Assembly: GCF_014195655.1 (NCBI RefSeq)
Contig: NZ_JACICD010000001.1
Span: forward strand, 1,030,682 to 1,094,681
Length of the DNA stretch: 64,000 nucleotides
DNA from: Ancylobacter tetraedralis
Lineage (GTDB): Bacteria; Pseudomonadota; Alphaproteobacteria; Rhizobiales; Xanthobacteraceae
Direction of reading: 5' to 3'
This document shows, piece by piece, positions 9,520 to 18,377 of the stretch. How positions within the stretch are numbered: the stretch's first letter is position 1; each line of letters begins with the position of its first letter. The notes under the pieces were generated by a model. The model made no database searches, had not been told where the DNA came from, and saw nothing but the letters and a program-made list of their open reading frames with translations. Made by a program: the position numbers and the translations under genes.

Positions 9520-10434
9520 TTAAGGTTTTGCAGTGGCACGTGGCGGGTTTGTTTTATTCGCGGCGGCGTGCGCGACGATCCATTCCCGCACCGCCCGGCA
9601 ATAATTGCCCTTGGAGAGCGGATTTTCGACGAGATAATAGGCCCAAGGGCTCGGCCGCCGCACCGGCAGCGGCTCCACCAGCAGGCCGCGCTCGATATAG
9701 ACCTGCGCCAGCGACCATTGCGTGGCGACGATTCCCGCCCCGCGGGAGGCCAGTTCGAGCGCCACATTGGTGGAGTTCGCCGCGAGGCTGCGCGGGCGTT
9801 CGGCGGCGCCAAGATGCAGCGCCTCGGCCATGATCTGCCAGCATTCCTGCCGCCCCAGAACCTGGATCCACGGCTGCCGCATCACATCGGCGCCGGTGCG
9901 CAGCGGCACGTTGCCCTCCAGAAGCCGGGGCGAGCAGACGAGCACCAGTTCGTCATCCCACAGCAGCGTGCCGGAAGACGGCTGGTCGTCGAAGCGGCGG
10001 ATCGCGATGGTGAGGTCGGAGAGCTGCTCATCCGTGTCCTCCCATACCGTGCCCTGCAACACCACCTCGATGGCGGGATGCACGCCGTGGAAAGGCGCCA
10101 TCACGGCGGCCAGCCAGTTTTCCGCGAGGCTGACGGGGCAGGTGACGACGACGGTGCGGTTGCGACCCTTGGCGACGATGGCCTCGGTGGCGTTGTCGAT
10201 TTCCGCCAGCGCCTGGCGCAGCGTGGGCAGGAACGCCTCGCCCATGTCGGTGAGCTTGAGGCTGCGCGGGTAGCGGATGAACAGCTGGCGCCCGATATAC
10301 TGCTCCAGCGCGCGCACATGGCTGCTGATCGCCGCCTGCGTATAGCCCAGTTCCTGCGCGGCAGCGGTGAAGCTGAGATGGCGCGCCGCGCTCTCGAAGG
10401 AGCGGATATAGTTCAGGGGAGCCGGCGGCTTCAT
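9520..10434 (-). CDS. LysR-family transcriptional regulator (GcvA-like)
   Basis: This DNA-binding regulator has 304 residues. The N-terminal winged helix-turn-helix is textbook LysR: NYIRSFESAARHLSFTAAA, then QELGYTQAAISSHVRALE. It is followed by a periplasmic-binding-protein-like effector domain. The sequence style (PLNYIRSFESAARHLSF) is that of the GcvA subgroup, which often controls amino-acid metabolism. It is transcribed divergently from the solute-binding protein gene at 10835, so that gene and possibly the 6-9 kb operon are likely targets. Confidence 0.92.
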   Translation of the reverse strand: MKPPAPLNYIRSFESAARHLSFTAAAQELGYTQAAISSHVRALEQYIGRQLFIRYPRSLKLTDMGEAFLPTLRQALAEIDNATEAIVAKGRNRTVVVTCPVSLAENWLAAVMAPFHGVHPAIEVVLQGTVWEDTDEQLSDLTIAIRRFDDQPSSGTLLWDDELVLVCSPRLLEGNVPLRTGADVMRQPWIQVLGRQECWQIMAEALHLGAAERPRSLAANSTNVALELASRGAGIVATQWSLAQVYIERGLLVEPLPVRRPSPWAYYLVENPLSKGNYCRAVREWIVAHAAANKTNPPRATAKP

Positions 10435-10834
10435 GCGGTATCCGGGTGACAGGTCATCCGTGCGAGCCTAGTGATGGCATTCCCCGCCGGCAATGCGCAT
10501 CCCTTTTGCAGCGCAAAAAAAATCGTGGCAATGGCCGTAAATTTCTTGCGTGATTGCCCGCTTGCCCACGATAGGCTTGGGTCAATCGAGCCATAAAAGA
10601 CGCAACGACACGGCATCCGGTCGATCTGGAAGTCGCCGCACCCCATCGTGCGGTGCGTTCGGTCGATGGGTCGATGGCGATCGGCGGTCGCCTGTCGGCG
10701 GTATCCTGTCGGCGTGGCGTGTCGACGCCGCGCATCGCCCGCCTTCCGTGTCGATACAGGCTCCGCGGCACCCATCGTTCCGGCCGTCCGTGCGTCGCAT
10801 CAACCTTCCGCAATCAGATGAAAAAGGGGAACAA
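10435..10834. other. Divergent regulatory region between LysR gene and solute-binding protein gene
   Basis: These 400 bases carry the promoters of the two divergent genes. I see no coding sequence. Close to the LysR start is the palindrome at 10504-10518 described separately. AAAAGGGGAACAA just before 10835 is a good ribosome-binding site for the binding-protein gene. Confidence 0.5.
10504..10518. promoter_or_regulatory. Palindrome, candidate LysR operator
   Basis: TTTTGC-AGC-GCAAAA is a perfect 6-bp inverted repeat with a 3-bp centre. It lies 70 bp upstream of the LysR ATG, in the divergent spacer where such regulators bind. It is seen directly; the operator role is inference. Confidence 0.35.
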
Positions 10835-12547
10835 ATGACCGGGTTTCAGGACAAGCCGCTCATCCGCGAACTCAAGCGTCAGCTCGACGAGGGCCAGATG
10901 GACCGTCGCAGCTTCGTCCGGATGGCGGCGCTGCTCGGCGTGTCGGTCGGCGCCGCCGGATCGATGGCCGGGCTCGTCAGCCCCGCCATGGCGGCGAACC
11001 CGGCGCCCGCCGCCATGCCCTGGCCCCGGATCGACCCCGACGCAAAGGCTGGCGGCGTGCTGCGCATCGGCCAGCGGGTGGCCAAGCTGGACGACCCGGC
11101 GCTCTACAGCTGGAACGAGATGTCCAACCAGACCCGCCCGATCATCGAGCACCTCGCGCTGCTCGGGCCCGACAACATCACCCGGCCGATGCTGCTGGAG
11201 AGCTGGGAGCCTTCCGACGACCTCAAGACCTGGGTGCTGCGCGTCCGCAAGGGCGTGATGTGGCACAATGGCGAGGAACTGACGGCCGAGCACGTGGCCT
11301 TCAACCTGCGCCGCTGGTGCGATTCCAAGCTCGGCTCGTCCAATATCGGCCTGTCGACCTTCAGCTCGCTGTCCGAGGAGACGGGCGAGAAGGATGCCAA
11401 GGGCAAGGCCATGCGCCGGCCGATCGCCAATGGCATCGAGGTGGTCGATACGCACACGGTGAAGCTCAACCTCGCGCGGGCGGTGCTGTCGGTGCCGGAG
11501 GACTGCGCGCAGTACCCCACCCAGATCGTGCACCCCTCTTTCAAGGCGCCGTTCTCGGACGCGCCTCTGGGCACCGGCCCGTTCACGCTCAAGCAGCTCG
11601 CGGTCGGCGATCGCTGCATCCTCCAGCGCGTGAAGAAGACCACGGATGGCAAGGATTTCGTCTATTGGGGCGGCGAGGTCTATCTGGACGAGGTGCAGTT
11701 CTTCAATTTCGATCTGGAGAACCAGACCGCGGCGCTGGCCTCCGGCACGGTCGACGCCATCTATGAACTGACGTCGGACCAGCTCGAACTGGCCAAGTCG
11801 CTGCCCGACGTGAAGATCTATTCCGCCGTGTCGGCGCAGACCGTGTGCTGCCGCATGCAGAACGACAAGAAACCGTTCGACGATATCCGCGTGCGGCAGG
11901 CGATCGTGAAGGCGGCCGACAATAACGCGATCCAGCAATTGCTGTTCCCGGAAGGCGGCGTGCCCGCCTATAATTTCCACGTCGCGCCGGTCCATCCGGA
12001 ATATTTCCCGCTGCCGCCGCTCAAGCGGGATGTCGCGGGCGCCAAGGCGCTCCTGAAGGAAGCCGGCCATGCCGACGGCCTGTCGATCACCATCGATTGT
12101 GGCAACACCGATGGTCCGTGGCATCAGGCCGTGTGCGAGGCGCTGCGCGACCAGCTCGCCGACGCCGGCATCAAGCTGGCGGTGAATGTCGTGCCGACCA
12201 CCCGCTACTGGGAGATCTGGAAGGACACTCCGTTCGGCATCACCTCCTGGAGCCACCGCCCGCTGGGTACGATGACGCTCGGCCTCGCCTATCGCAGCGG
12301 CGTGCCGTGGAACGAGAGCCACTATTCCAACCCGGCTTTCGACGCCGCGCTGGCGGATGCGGAATCGACCGTCGCGGTCGAGGCCCGCAAGGCCAAGATG
12401 GAGAAGGTGGAGAAGATCCTGCAGGACGACGCGGTGATGGTGCAGCCGGTCTGGCGGCCGGTCTACAACCTGTCGAGCGCCAAGGTGCATGGCTATGCCG
12501 CGCATCCCTCGCGCGAGATCGACATCGTCAAGGTCTGGATGTCCTGA
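10835..12547 (+). CDS. ABC transporter substrate-binding protein, family 5 (dipeptide/oligopeptide type)
   Basis: This periplasmic solute-binding protein has 570 residues. The N-terminus has a twin-arginine signal (MDRRSFVRMAALLGVSVGA), with cleavage likely after the AMAANPAPA region, so export is probably by Tat. The mature part has the DppA/OppA order: GGVLRIGQ at the start, LLESWEPSDDLKTWVLRVRKGVMWHNGE, and PLGTGPFTLKQ. It is separated by 7 kb from the permease/ATPase operon at 1-3842, which lacks its own binding protein in this window, so it may be the missing component. A good Shine-Dalgarno (AAGGGGAAC) fixes the start. Confidence 0.92.
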   Translation: MTGFQDKPLIRELKRQLDEGQMDRRSFVRMAALLGVSVGAAGSMAGLVSPAMAANPAPAAMPWPRIDPDAKAGGVLRIGQRVAKLDDPALYSWNEMSNQTRPIIEHLALLGPDNITRPMLLESWEPSDDLKTWVLRVRKGVMWHNGEELTAEHVAFNLRRWCDSKLGSSNIGLSTFSSLSEETGEKDAKGKAMRRPIANGIEVVDTHTVKLNLARAVLSVPEDCAQYPTQIVHPSFKAPFSDAPLGTGPFTLKQLAVGDRCILQRVKKTTDGKDFVYWGGEVYLDEVQFFNFDLENQTAALASGTVDAIYELTSDQLELAKSLPDVKIYSAVSAQTVCCRMQNDKKPFDDIRVRQAIVKAADNNAIQQLLFPEGGVPAYNFHVAPVHPEYFPLPPLKRDVAGAKALLKEAGHADGLSITIDCGNTDGPWHQAVCEALRDQLADAGIKLAVNVVPTTRYWEIWKDTPFGITSWSHRPLGTMTLGLAYRSGVPWNESHYSNPAFDAALADAESTVAVEARKAKMEKVEKILQDDAVMVQPVWRPVYNLSSAKVHGYAAHPSREIDIVKVWMS

Positions 12548-12650
12548 CGCGGCTTCCCTTCCGGCGTGGCGGCCCGCCCGGGCGCCGCGCCGGCCGCTCG
12601 AAGAGGTGCCTCGCGCATCCTACGTCCGAAGCCGTCGCGGGCGATATGCC

Positions 12651-13949
12651 ATGACCCAGCGTGTTGCCGAATCCAGCGCGCTTCTCCTTGGCGCGCTTCT
12701 CCCCGGCGCCCGTCTCGCCGATGCGCTCCTCGCCGATCTTGCCCGCGCCACGGCCGATCCGCCCGGCATCACCCGCGCGGCGTTCGGGGAGGGCGAGCAC
12801 TATGCCCATGCGCGGCTCGGCGCGGCCGCCGTCGCGCTCGGGGCGGAGCGGCGCGTCGATGCGTTCGGCAATCTCTACCTGACCCTGCCGGGACGGCGGC
12901 GGGAGCTTCCGGCTCTCGTCATCGGCTCGCATGCGGACAGCGTGCCGCATGGCGGCAATTTCGATGGCGCGGCGGGCGTGGCCGGCGGTGTCGCGGTGAT
13001 GGCGAACCTCGTCGCGCAGGGCGCCCGATTGCCGCGCGACCTGACCGTGCTGATCACCCGCGCCGAAGAGGCCGCGTGGTTTCCGCTGGCCTATCCCGGC
13101 AGCCTCGCCGCGCTGGGCCGTCTGCCGCCGGAGGCGCTGGAGGCGCTGCGGAGCGATACCGGCCGCAGCCTCGCCGACCACATGGCGCAGGCGGGATTCG
13201 ATCCCGAGCCGGTGCGGCGGGGCATCGCGCAGATCGCCCCGCGCGACATCGCCGCTTTCATCGAGCTTCACATCGAGCAGGGTCCGCGCCTTGTCGCCGC
13301 CGGTGCGCCCGTCGGCATCGTCACCGGCATTGCCGGCGGGCTGCGCTACACGGGCGGGCGCTGCATCGGCCGTTATGCCCATTCCGGTGCCGAGCCGCGT
13401 TTCGCCCGGCACGACGCGGTGCTCGGCTTCAACGATTTCGTCACCGCGCTGGAGCGGGAATGGGATGCGATCGAGCAGCGCGGGGGCGAAGCGACCATTA
13501 CCTTCGGCCGTGTCGAATCCGATCCCGCCCAGCATGGCGGCAGCCGCGTGCTCGGCGATCTCGGCTTCACGCTGGATCTGCGGAGCATCGACGCGGCGAT
13601 CCTGGCCGGGCTGGAGCGTCGCATCGCCGGCATCTGCGCCGACATCGCGGCCCGCCGCCGCGTGCGTTTCGAGCTGGGCCCCACCTTTCGCTGGAACGCG
13701 GCGGTGATGGATGCGGGGCTGATGGCAGGGCTGTCGCGCGCGGCCGTCTCCTGTGGGCTTGCCGCGCCCCCAATTCCCAGCGGCGCGGGCCACGATGCCG
13801 CCGCCTTCGCCGAAGCCGGCGTGCCGACCGCCATGGTCTTCGTCCGCAACCGGAATGGTAGCCACAATCCCGACGAGGCCATGGAAATGGAAGATCTCGC
13901 CGCCGCCATCGCACTGCTGACGGCGTTCGTGATCGCGTTCGATGGCTGA
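12651..13949 (+). CDS. M20-family Zn-dependent amidohydrolase (N-carbamoyl-amino-acid hydrolase / allantoate amidohydrolase type)
   Basis: This hydrolase of 432 residues cleaves N-carbamoyl or ureido amide bonds in its family. Metal-site motifs are visible in order: IGSHADSVPHGGNFDGAAGV (His and bridging Asp), RAEEAAWFP (Glu), FIELHIEQGP (His), and near the C-terminus GAGHDAAAFAEAG and NGSHNPDEAM (His). Family members usually begin the first motif GSHxDSVxxGGxxDG, which fits. It follows the binding-protein gene by about 100 bp on the same strand. The natural substrate could be an N-carbamoyl amino acid or ureide taken up with the transporter; the sequence does not decide this. Confidence 0.88.
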   Translation: MTQRVAESSALLLGALLPGARLADALLADLARATADPPGITRAAFGEGEHYAHARLGAAAVALGAERRVDAFGNLYLTLPGRRRELPALVIGSHADSVPHGGNFDGAAGVAGGVAVMANLVAQGARLPRDLTVLITRAEEAAWFPLAYPGSLAALGRLPPEALEALRSDTGRSLADHMAQAGFDPEPVRRGIAQIAPRDIAAFIELHIEQGPRLVAAGAPVGIVTGIAGGLRYTGGRCIGRYAHSGAEPRFARHDAVLGFNDFVTALEREWDAIEQRGGEATITFGRVESDPAQHGGSRVLGDLGFTLDLRSIDAAILAGLERRIAGICADIAARRRVRFELGPTFRWNAAVMDAGLMAGLSRAAVSCGLAAPPIPSGAGHDAAAFAEAGVPTAMVFVRNRNGSHNPDEAMEMEDLAAAIALLTAFVIAFDG

Positions 13950-14326
13950 GCGTTCTCACCCGCGTGGATCGCGAGGCCGGGCATGCCGTGGACACTGCCA
14001 CGCCTCCCACGATTATTTCGAGGCCATAGCCCCCGGCGATCTTGCGTGATCGCCACCGGTCCGGCGCCTAGAGTTCATTCGTGCAGAAGCCAGGTGTGGC
14101 GCGGGGCCGGGGCCCTGGGTCGGAGCATGACGATCGAGAAACGCCGACGCGGCAGGCTCGCCGCGCCTTCTCGACGACAAGAGCGTGAGATGGTCTTCGG
14201 TCTCCTGAAATCGGCCCTCCGTCGGGATGATCCCACCGCCCGTCACCTTCCGCCCCCGGCGGCGCGTCGGCGGCCGGCGGTCATTGCCGGATGCCGCCCC
14301 GGGCGCGCGGCGTGAGCGGGGTCTTC
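13950..14326. other. Intergenic region, no feature recognised
   Basis: These 377 bases lie between the M20 hydrolase and the 2-hydroxyacid dehydrogenase. Short open frames are present but none has family resemblance or a good start context. A short inverted repeat CGTGG-N6-CCACG occurs near 13988. A promoter for the downstream genes could be here; I cannot identify one. Confidence 0.4.
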
Positions 14327-15292
14327 ATGCGCAGTCCGTCCGTCCTGATCCATAGCGACGAAGCGGCCATCGGGCGGGAAATCCTCGCCCGCGACCACCC
14401 CGGCCTGCCGGTTGCCATCTGCGACAGCTATGCCGGCCTCGCCGAGGCGATCCGCGCGAGCGAGGCGGAGGTCGTCTATTCCACCCGGTTCATGCGCGGT
14501 GAACCCTTTCCCCGCGCGGCGCTGCTCGGCAGTGCCGGCGTGCGGTGGATTTCGGTGGGAGGCTCGGGCACCGATCATCTCCACAGCTGGGATCCGGCGC
14601 GGGTAACGGTGACGAACGCGGCCGGCGTGGCGGCCGATCTCATGGCCGAATACATCCTCGGCATGATGCTGAGCTTCTCGCTCGGCCTTCCGGCCCTCGC
14701 CCGCGCGCAGCACGCACGGACATGGGCGTCGCACCAGCCGGAGCCCATCCAGGGCCGCACACTGCTGGTGCTCGGCATGGGCGGCACGGGGCAGGCCCTT
14801 GCGCAGCGGGCGAAGGCGATGGGCATGAAGGTGCTCGGCGTCCGCGCCCGGCCCGCGCCGGCCGCGTCATTCGACGAGGTTCACGCCGCAGCGGACCTGC
14901 CCGCCCTGTGGGGCCGCGCCGACTACATCGCCTGCTGCCTGCCGCTGACGGCCGCGACGCGCGCGCTGGTCGATGCCGCCGCCTTCGCGGCGATGCGCGC
15001 CACGGCGGTGCTGATCGACGTCTCGCGCGGCGGGGTGGTCGATGAGGGCGCGCTGCTGGCAGCGCTCGATGGCGGGCGTCTGCGCGGGGCGGCGCTCGAT
15101 GTCTTTCTCACCGAGCCGCTGCCGCCCGGACATCCGTTCTGGACGCACGAGAAGGTGCTCGTCACCCCGCATTGCTCATCGGCGGACGCGCAGTGGTCGG
15201 CGCGTTCCTTCGAGCGGTTTTCCCGCAATCTCGCCGCCTATCGCCGGGGCGAGGGGCTGGCAAACGTCGTCGATCCCCAGCGCGGCTATTGA
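14327..15292 (+). CDS. D-isomer-specific 2-hydroxyacid dehydrogenase
   Basis: This NAD(P)-dependent oxidoreductase has 321 residues and interconverts a 2-oxo acid and a D-2-hydroxy acid. The Rossmann motif is VLGMGGTGQALAQRA. The catalytic set of the family is present: Arg in DVSRGGVVDEGAL, Glu in FLTEPLPPGHPF and His in VTPHCSSA. It is of the short GhrA/hydroxypyruvate-reductase size. It lies about 100 bp before the FAD-GcvT gene on the same strand and could reduce a keto acid released by the amine-oxidising enzymes around it. The start at MRSPSVLIHS gives a normal N-terminus. Confidence 0.88.
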   Translation: MRSPSVLIHSDEAAIGREILARDHPGLPVAICDSYAGLAEAIRASEAEVVYSTRFMRGEPFPRAALLGSAGVRWISVGGSGTDHLHSWDPARVTVTNAAGVAADLMAEYILGMMLSFSLGLPALARAQHARTWASHQPEPIQGRTLLVLGMGGTGQALAQRAKAMGMKVLGVRARPAPAASFDEVHAAADLPALWGRADYIACCLPLTAATRALVDAAAFAAMRATAVLIDVSRGGVVDEGALLAALDGGRLRGAALDVFLTEPLPPGHPFWTHEKVLVTPHCSSADAQWSARSFERFSRNLAAYRRGEGLANVVDPQRGY

Positions 15293-15391
15293 GACTGAAC
15301 GCACGCCGGGCGCGCCCACGCGCGTCGCCACCTGATGACACCACGCCGGCACAGCCCGGTGCGACCCTCGATTCAACAAGGACGTTCCTCC

Positions 15392-17812
15392 ATGCGGACT
15401 CATGCACAGGCTGTGGTGATCGGCGGCGGTCTGGTCGGCTGCTCGATCCTCTACCATCTCGCCAAGCTCGGCTGGACCGATTCCGTCCTGCTGGAGCGCA
15501 GCGAGCTGACCTCCGGGTCCACCTGGCATGCGGCGGCCAATATTCACGGCCTGCACGATTCCACCAATATCAGCCGGCTGCAGCACTACACGATGAAGCT
15601 CTACCGGGAGCTGGAGATCGAGACCGAGCAGAGTTGCGGCATCTTCCAGCCCGGCTCGCTCTATCTCGCCCAGACCGAGGCGCGTGAGCATCAGCTGCGC
15701 CTGCAGGCGGCCAAGGCCCGGCGCTACGGCATGAATTTCCACGAGGTCAGCCGCGACGAGGCCGAGCGGCTGCATCCGCTGGTCGATTTCGACGGCATTC
15801 GCTGCATCATGTTCGAGCCCGAGGGCGGCAATGTCGATCCTTCCGGCGTCACCCATGCCTATGCCAAGGGCGCGCGGCAGATGGGGGCGGAGATCCACCG
15901 TTTCACCCCCGTCACCGGCACCGAGCCGCAGGCCGATGGCAGCTGGATCGTGCGCACCGAGAAGGGCGACATCCGCGCGCAATGGGTGATCAACGCCGCT
16001 GGCCTGTGGGCGCGCGAGGTGGCCGCGATGGCGGGGCTCGAACTGCCGCTGATCCCGACCGAGCATCAGTATTTCGTCACCGAAACGATCCCCGAAATCG
16101 CCGGCCTCGGCCGTCGCCTGCCCTCGGTCGCCGATCGTGACGGCGAATATTATCTGCGCCAGGAAGGGCTTGGCCTGCTGGTCGGCGCCTATGAGCGCGA
16201 CATGCGCTTCTGGGCGGAGAACGGCACGCCGCTGAATTTCGGCCACGAACTGTTTCCCGACGATCTCGGCCGCATCGAGCCCAACATGATGCGCGCCATA
16301 GACCGGGTGCCCGCCGTCGGCGCGGTCGGCATCCGCCGCGTCATCAACGGTCCGATGATCTGGTCGCCGGACAGCGCCGCCCTGTTCGGACCGGTGCCCG
16401 AGCTCAGCAACTATTTCTGCTGCAACGGCATCATCCCCGGCTTTTCGCAATCGGGCGGCCTCGGCCGGCTCGCCGCCGAATGGATGGTGGAAGGCGAGCC
16501 CTCGATGGACATGTTCGGCTGGGACCTGTCGCGCTTCGGCGCCTGGGCCGGCAAGGCCTTCACCAAGGCGCGGGTGGAGGACCAGTACAGCCACCGTTTC
16601 AAGATCCATTTCCCCAATGAGGAACGCGCCGCCGGGCGCCCCGTCCGCACCCGCCCCGCCTATGCGATGCAGCAGGCGCTCGGCGCCGTGTTCGGCCTCA
16701 ATTATGGCTGGGAGCACCCGCTCTGGTTCGCGGCGGAGGGTGAGGCGCGGGAGGAGACGGCGGGCTTCGAGCGGCAGAACTGGTGGCAGCCGGCGGGGCG
16801 CGAGGCCCGCATGCTGCGCGAGAGCGCCGGCATCATCGATATCTCCAACTTCGCCCGCTACGCGGTAAACGGCCCGGGTGCGCAGGCCTGGCTCGACGCG
16901 GTGTTCGCCAACCGCATGCCGCGCGCGGCTGGCCGCTCCTGCCTGACGCCGCTGATCGGCAAGCGCGGCGGCATTGCCGGCGACTTCACCGTGACCTGCA
17001 TCGCCGAGGACGAGTATCTCGTCATCGGCTCGGGCATGGCCGAGCGCTACCACCAGCGCTTCTTCAAGGCGGTTCCACTACCGGAGGGCACCTCTTTCCG
17101 CTCCATCACCGAGACGATGAGCGGCTTCAGCGTGGCCGGCCCGCGCTCGCGCGAATTGCTGCAGCGCCTGACCAACCAGGACCTTTCCAGCGAGGCTTTT
17201 CCCTTCGCGCAATCGCGTCGGATGAAGGTGGCCGGCGTCGACGTCACCGCGCTGCGCGTCTCCTTCACGGGGGATCTCGGCTGGGAGCTGCATTGCGCCG
17301 AGGCCGACCAGACGACGCTCTACGGTGCGCTGCTGGATGCGGGGCGGGAACTGGGGGCCGGCCCGGTTGGCGGGCGGGCGCTGGCCTCGCTGCGCATCGA
17401 GAAGGGATATGGCAGCTGGGGCCGGGAATATTCGCCGGAATACTGGCCGCAGGAGACCGGGCTCGACCGGCTGGTCAAGCTCGACAAGGGCGACTTCCTC
17501 AACCGCGACGCCTATCTCGCCATCGCCGACAGGCCGGCCCGCTCGCGCCTTGTCATGCTGAAGGTGGAGGCCGAGGGCACCGACGCAACCGGGGGCGAGC
17601 CGATCTTCCTCGCCGACGGCACGCCGGTCGGCCATGTCAGTTCGGGCGCCTATGGCTACTCGGTCGGCATGTCGCTGGCGCTCGGCTATGTGGAGGCGGG
17701 GCGCGCGGCACCCGGGGATCGGCTCACCGTTGCCATTCTCGGGCGCGATCACCCGGCGGTACTGCTCGATGCGCCGCCCTTCGACGCGGCCGGCGCGCGG
17801 CTGCGCGCCTGA
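15392..17812 (+). CDS. FAD-dependent oxidoreductase fused to GcvT domain (dimethylglycine dehydrogenase type)
   Basis: This large enzyme (806 residues) oxidatively demethylates N-methylated amino acids and passes the one-carbon unit to tetrahydrofolate. Domain order is an FAD-binding amine-oxidase half (VVIGGGLVGCSILYHLA; SGSTWHAAANIHGL, whose His is the covalent-flavin position in this family), a central linker domain, then a GcvT-like half (from about residue 420; ESAGIIDISNFARYAVNGPGA, GLDRLVKLDKGDF). This architecture is that of dimethylglycine and sarcosine dehydrogenases. It fits downstream of a GbcA-like oxygenase, whose product would be a dimethylated amino acid. The exact substrate is inference. 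Confidence 0.9.
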   Translation: MRTHAQAVVIGGGLVGCSILYHLAKLGWTDSVLLERSELTSGSTWHAAANIHGLHDSTNISRLQHYTMKLYRELEIETEQSCGIFQPGSLYLAQTEAREHQLRLQAAKARRYGMNFHEVSRDEAERLHPLVDFDGIRCIMFEPEGGNVDPSGVTHAYAKGARQMGAEIHRFTPVTGTEPQADGSWIVRTEKGDIRAQWVINAAGLWAREVAAMAGLELPLIPTEHQYFVTETIPEIAGLGRRLPSVADRDGEYYLRQEGLGLLVGAYERDMRFWAENGTPLNFGHELFPDDLGRIEPNMMRAIDRVPAVGAVGIRRVINGPMIWSPDSAALFGPVPELSNYFCCNGIIPGFSQSGGLGRLAAEWMVEGEPSMDMFGWDLSRFGAWAGKAFTKARVEDQYSHRFKIHFPNEERAAGRPVRTRPAYAMQQALGAVFGLNYGWEHPLWFAAEGEAREETAGFERQNWWQPAGREARMLRESAGIIDISNFARYAVNGPGAQAWLDAVFANRMPRAAGRSCLTPLIGKRGGIAGDFTVTCIAEDEYLVIGSGMAERYHQRFFKAVPLPEGTSFRSITETMSGFSVAGPRSRELLQRLTNQDLSSEAFPFAQSRRMKVAGVDVTALRVSFTGDLGWELHCAEADQTTLYGALLDAGRELGAGPVGGRALASLRIEKGYGSWGREYSPEYWPQETGLDRLVKLDKGDFLNRDAYLAIADRPARSRLVMLKVEAEGTDATGGEPIFLADGTPVGHVSSGAYGYSVGMSLALGYVEAGRAAPGDRLTVAILGRDHPAVLLDAPPFDAAGARLRA

Positions 17813-17874
17813 CCGGACCCGGCGGAGGCGCCCGGCCCGGCATAGGTTCGCGGGGCCGGGCAGCGCGCGGCGCC

Positions 17875-18288
17875 CTAATGGGCGAAGACGCTGTCGAAAT
17901 CCTTGAAGCCCTTGACTTCGATCGGGTTTCCGCTCGGGTCGAAGAAGAACATGGTGCGCTGTTCGCCGGGCTCGCCTTCGAAGCGGATCACCGGGGGGAT
18001 GTCGAAGGCGATGCCGCCGGCCTGAAGCCGCTCGGCCAGTGCCAGCCAGCCATCCAGCGGCAGCACGACGCCCAGATGCGGCATCATCACCATGTGATCG
18101 CCGACCTTGCCGGTGCGCGTCACCGCGAAGGGCTCGCCAAGATGCAGCGAGATCTGGTGGCCGAAAAAGTCGAAATCGACCCAGGTGTCCGTGCTGCGGC
18201 CTTCCGTGCAGCCGAGCACGCCGCCATAGAAGGCGCGCGCCTCATCCAGATCGGTGACGTGATAGGCGAGGTGGAACAGCGATTTCAT
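17875..18288 (-). CDS. VOC (glyoxalase/dioxygenase-fold) family protein
   Basis: This small cytoplasmic metalloprotein has 137 residues. It opens LFHLAYHVTDLDEARAFYGGVLG, the standard VOC first module with a His ligand. It closes RTMFFFDPSGNPIEVKGF with the family Glu ligand, and a second His is in QISLHLGEP. Members include glyoxalases and ring-cleavage enzymes; the sequence does not allow a finer choice. An AGGAGG Shine-Dalgarno 6 bp before the ATG fixes the start. It is divergent from the LysR gene at 18378 with an 89-bp spacer, so that LysR protein probably controls it. Confidence 0.85.
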   Translation of the reverse strand: MKSLFHLAYHVTDLDEARAFYGGVLGCTEGRSTDTWVDFDFFGHQISLHLGEPFAVTRTGKVGDHMVMMPHLGVVLPLDGWLALAERLQAGGIAFDIPPVIRFEGEPGEQRTMFFFDPSGNPIEVKGFKDFDSVFAH

Positions 18289-18377
18289 GAGGCCTCCTGC
18301 ACGCGTTCGCCCCATGCTAAACCATGCCACCTCAAGAAAAACCGCCGTCCGTCTGGGTCTGAGCACAGGAAAAACCA

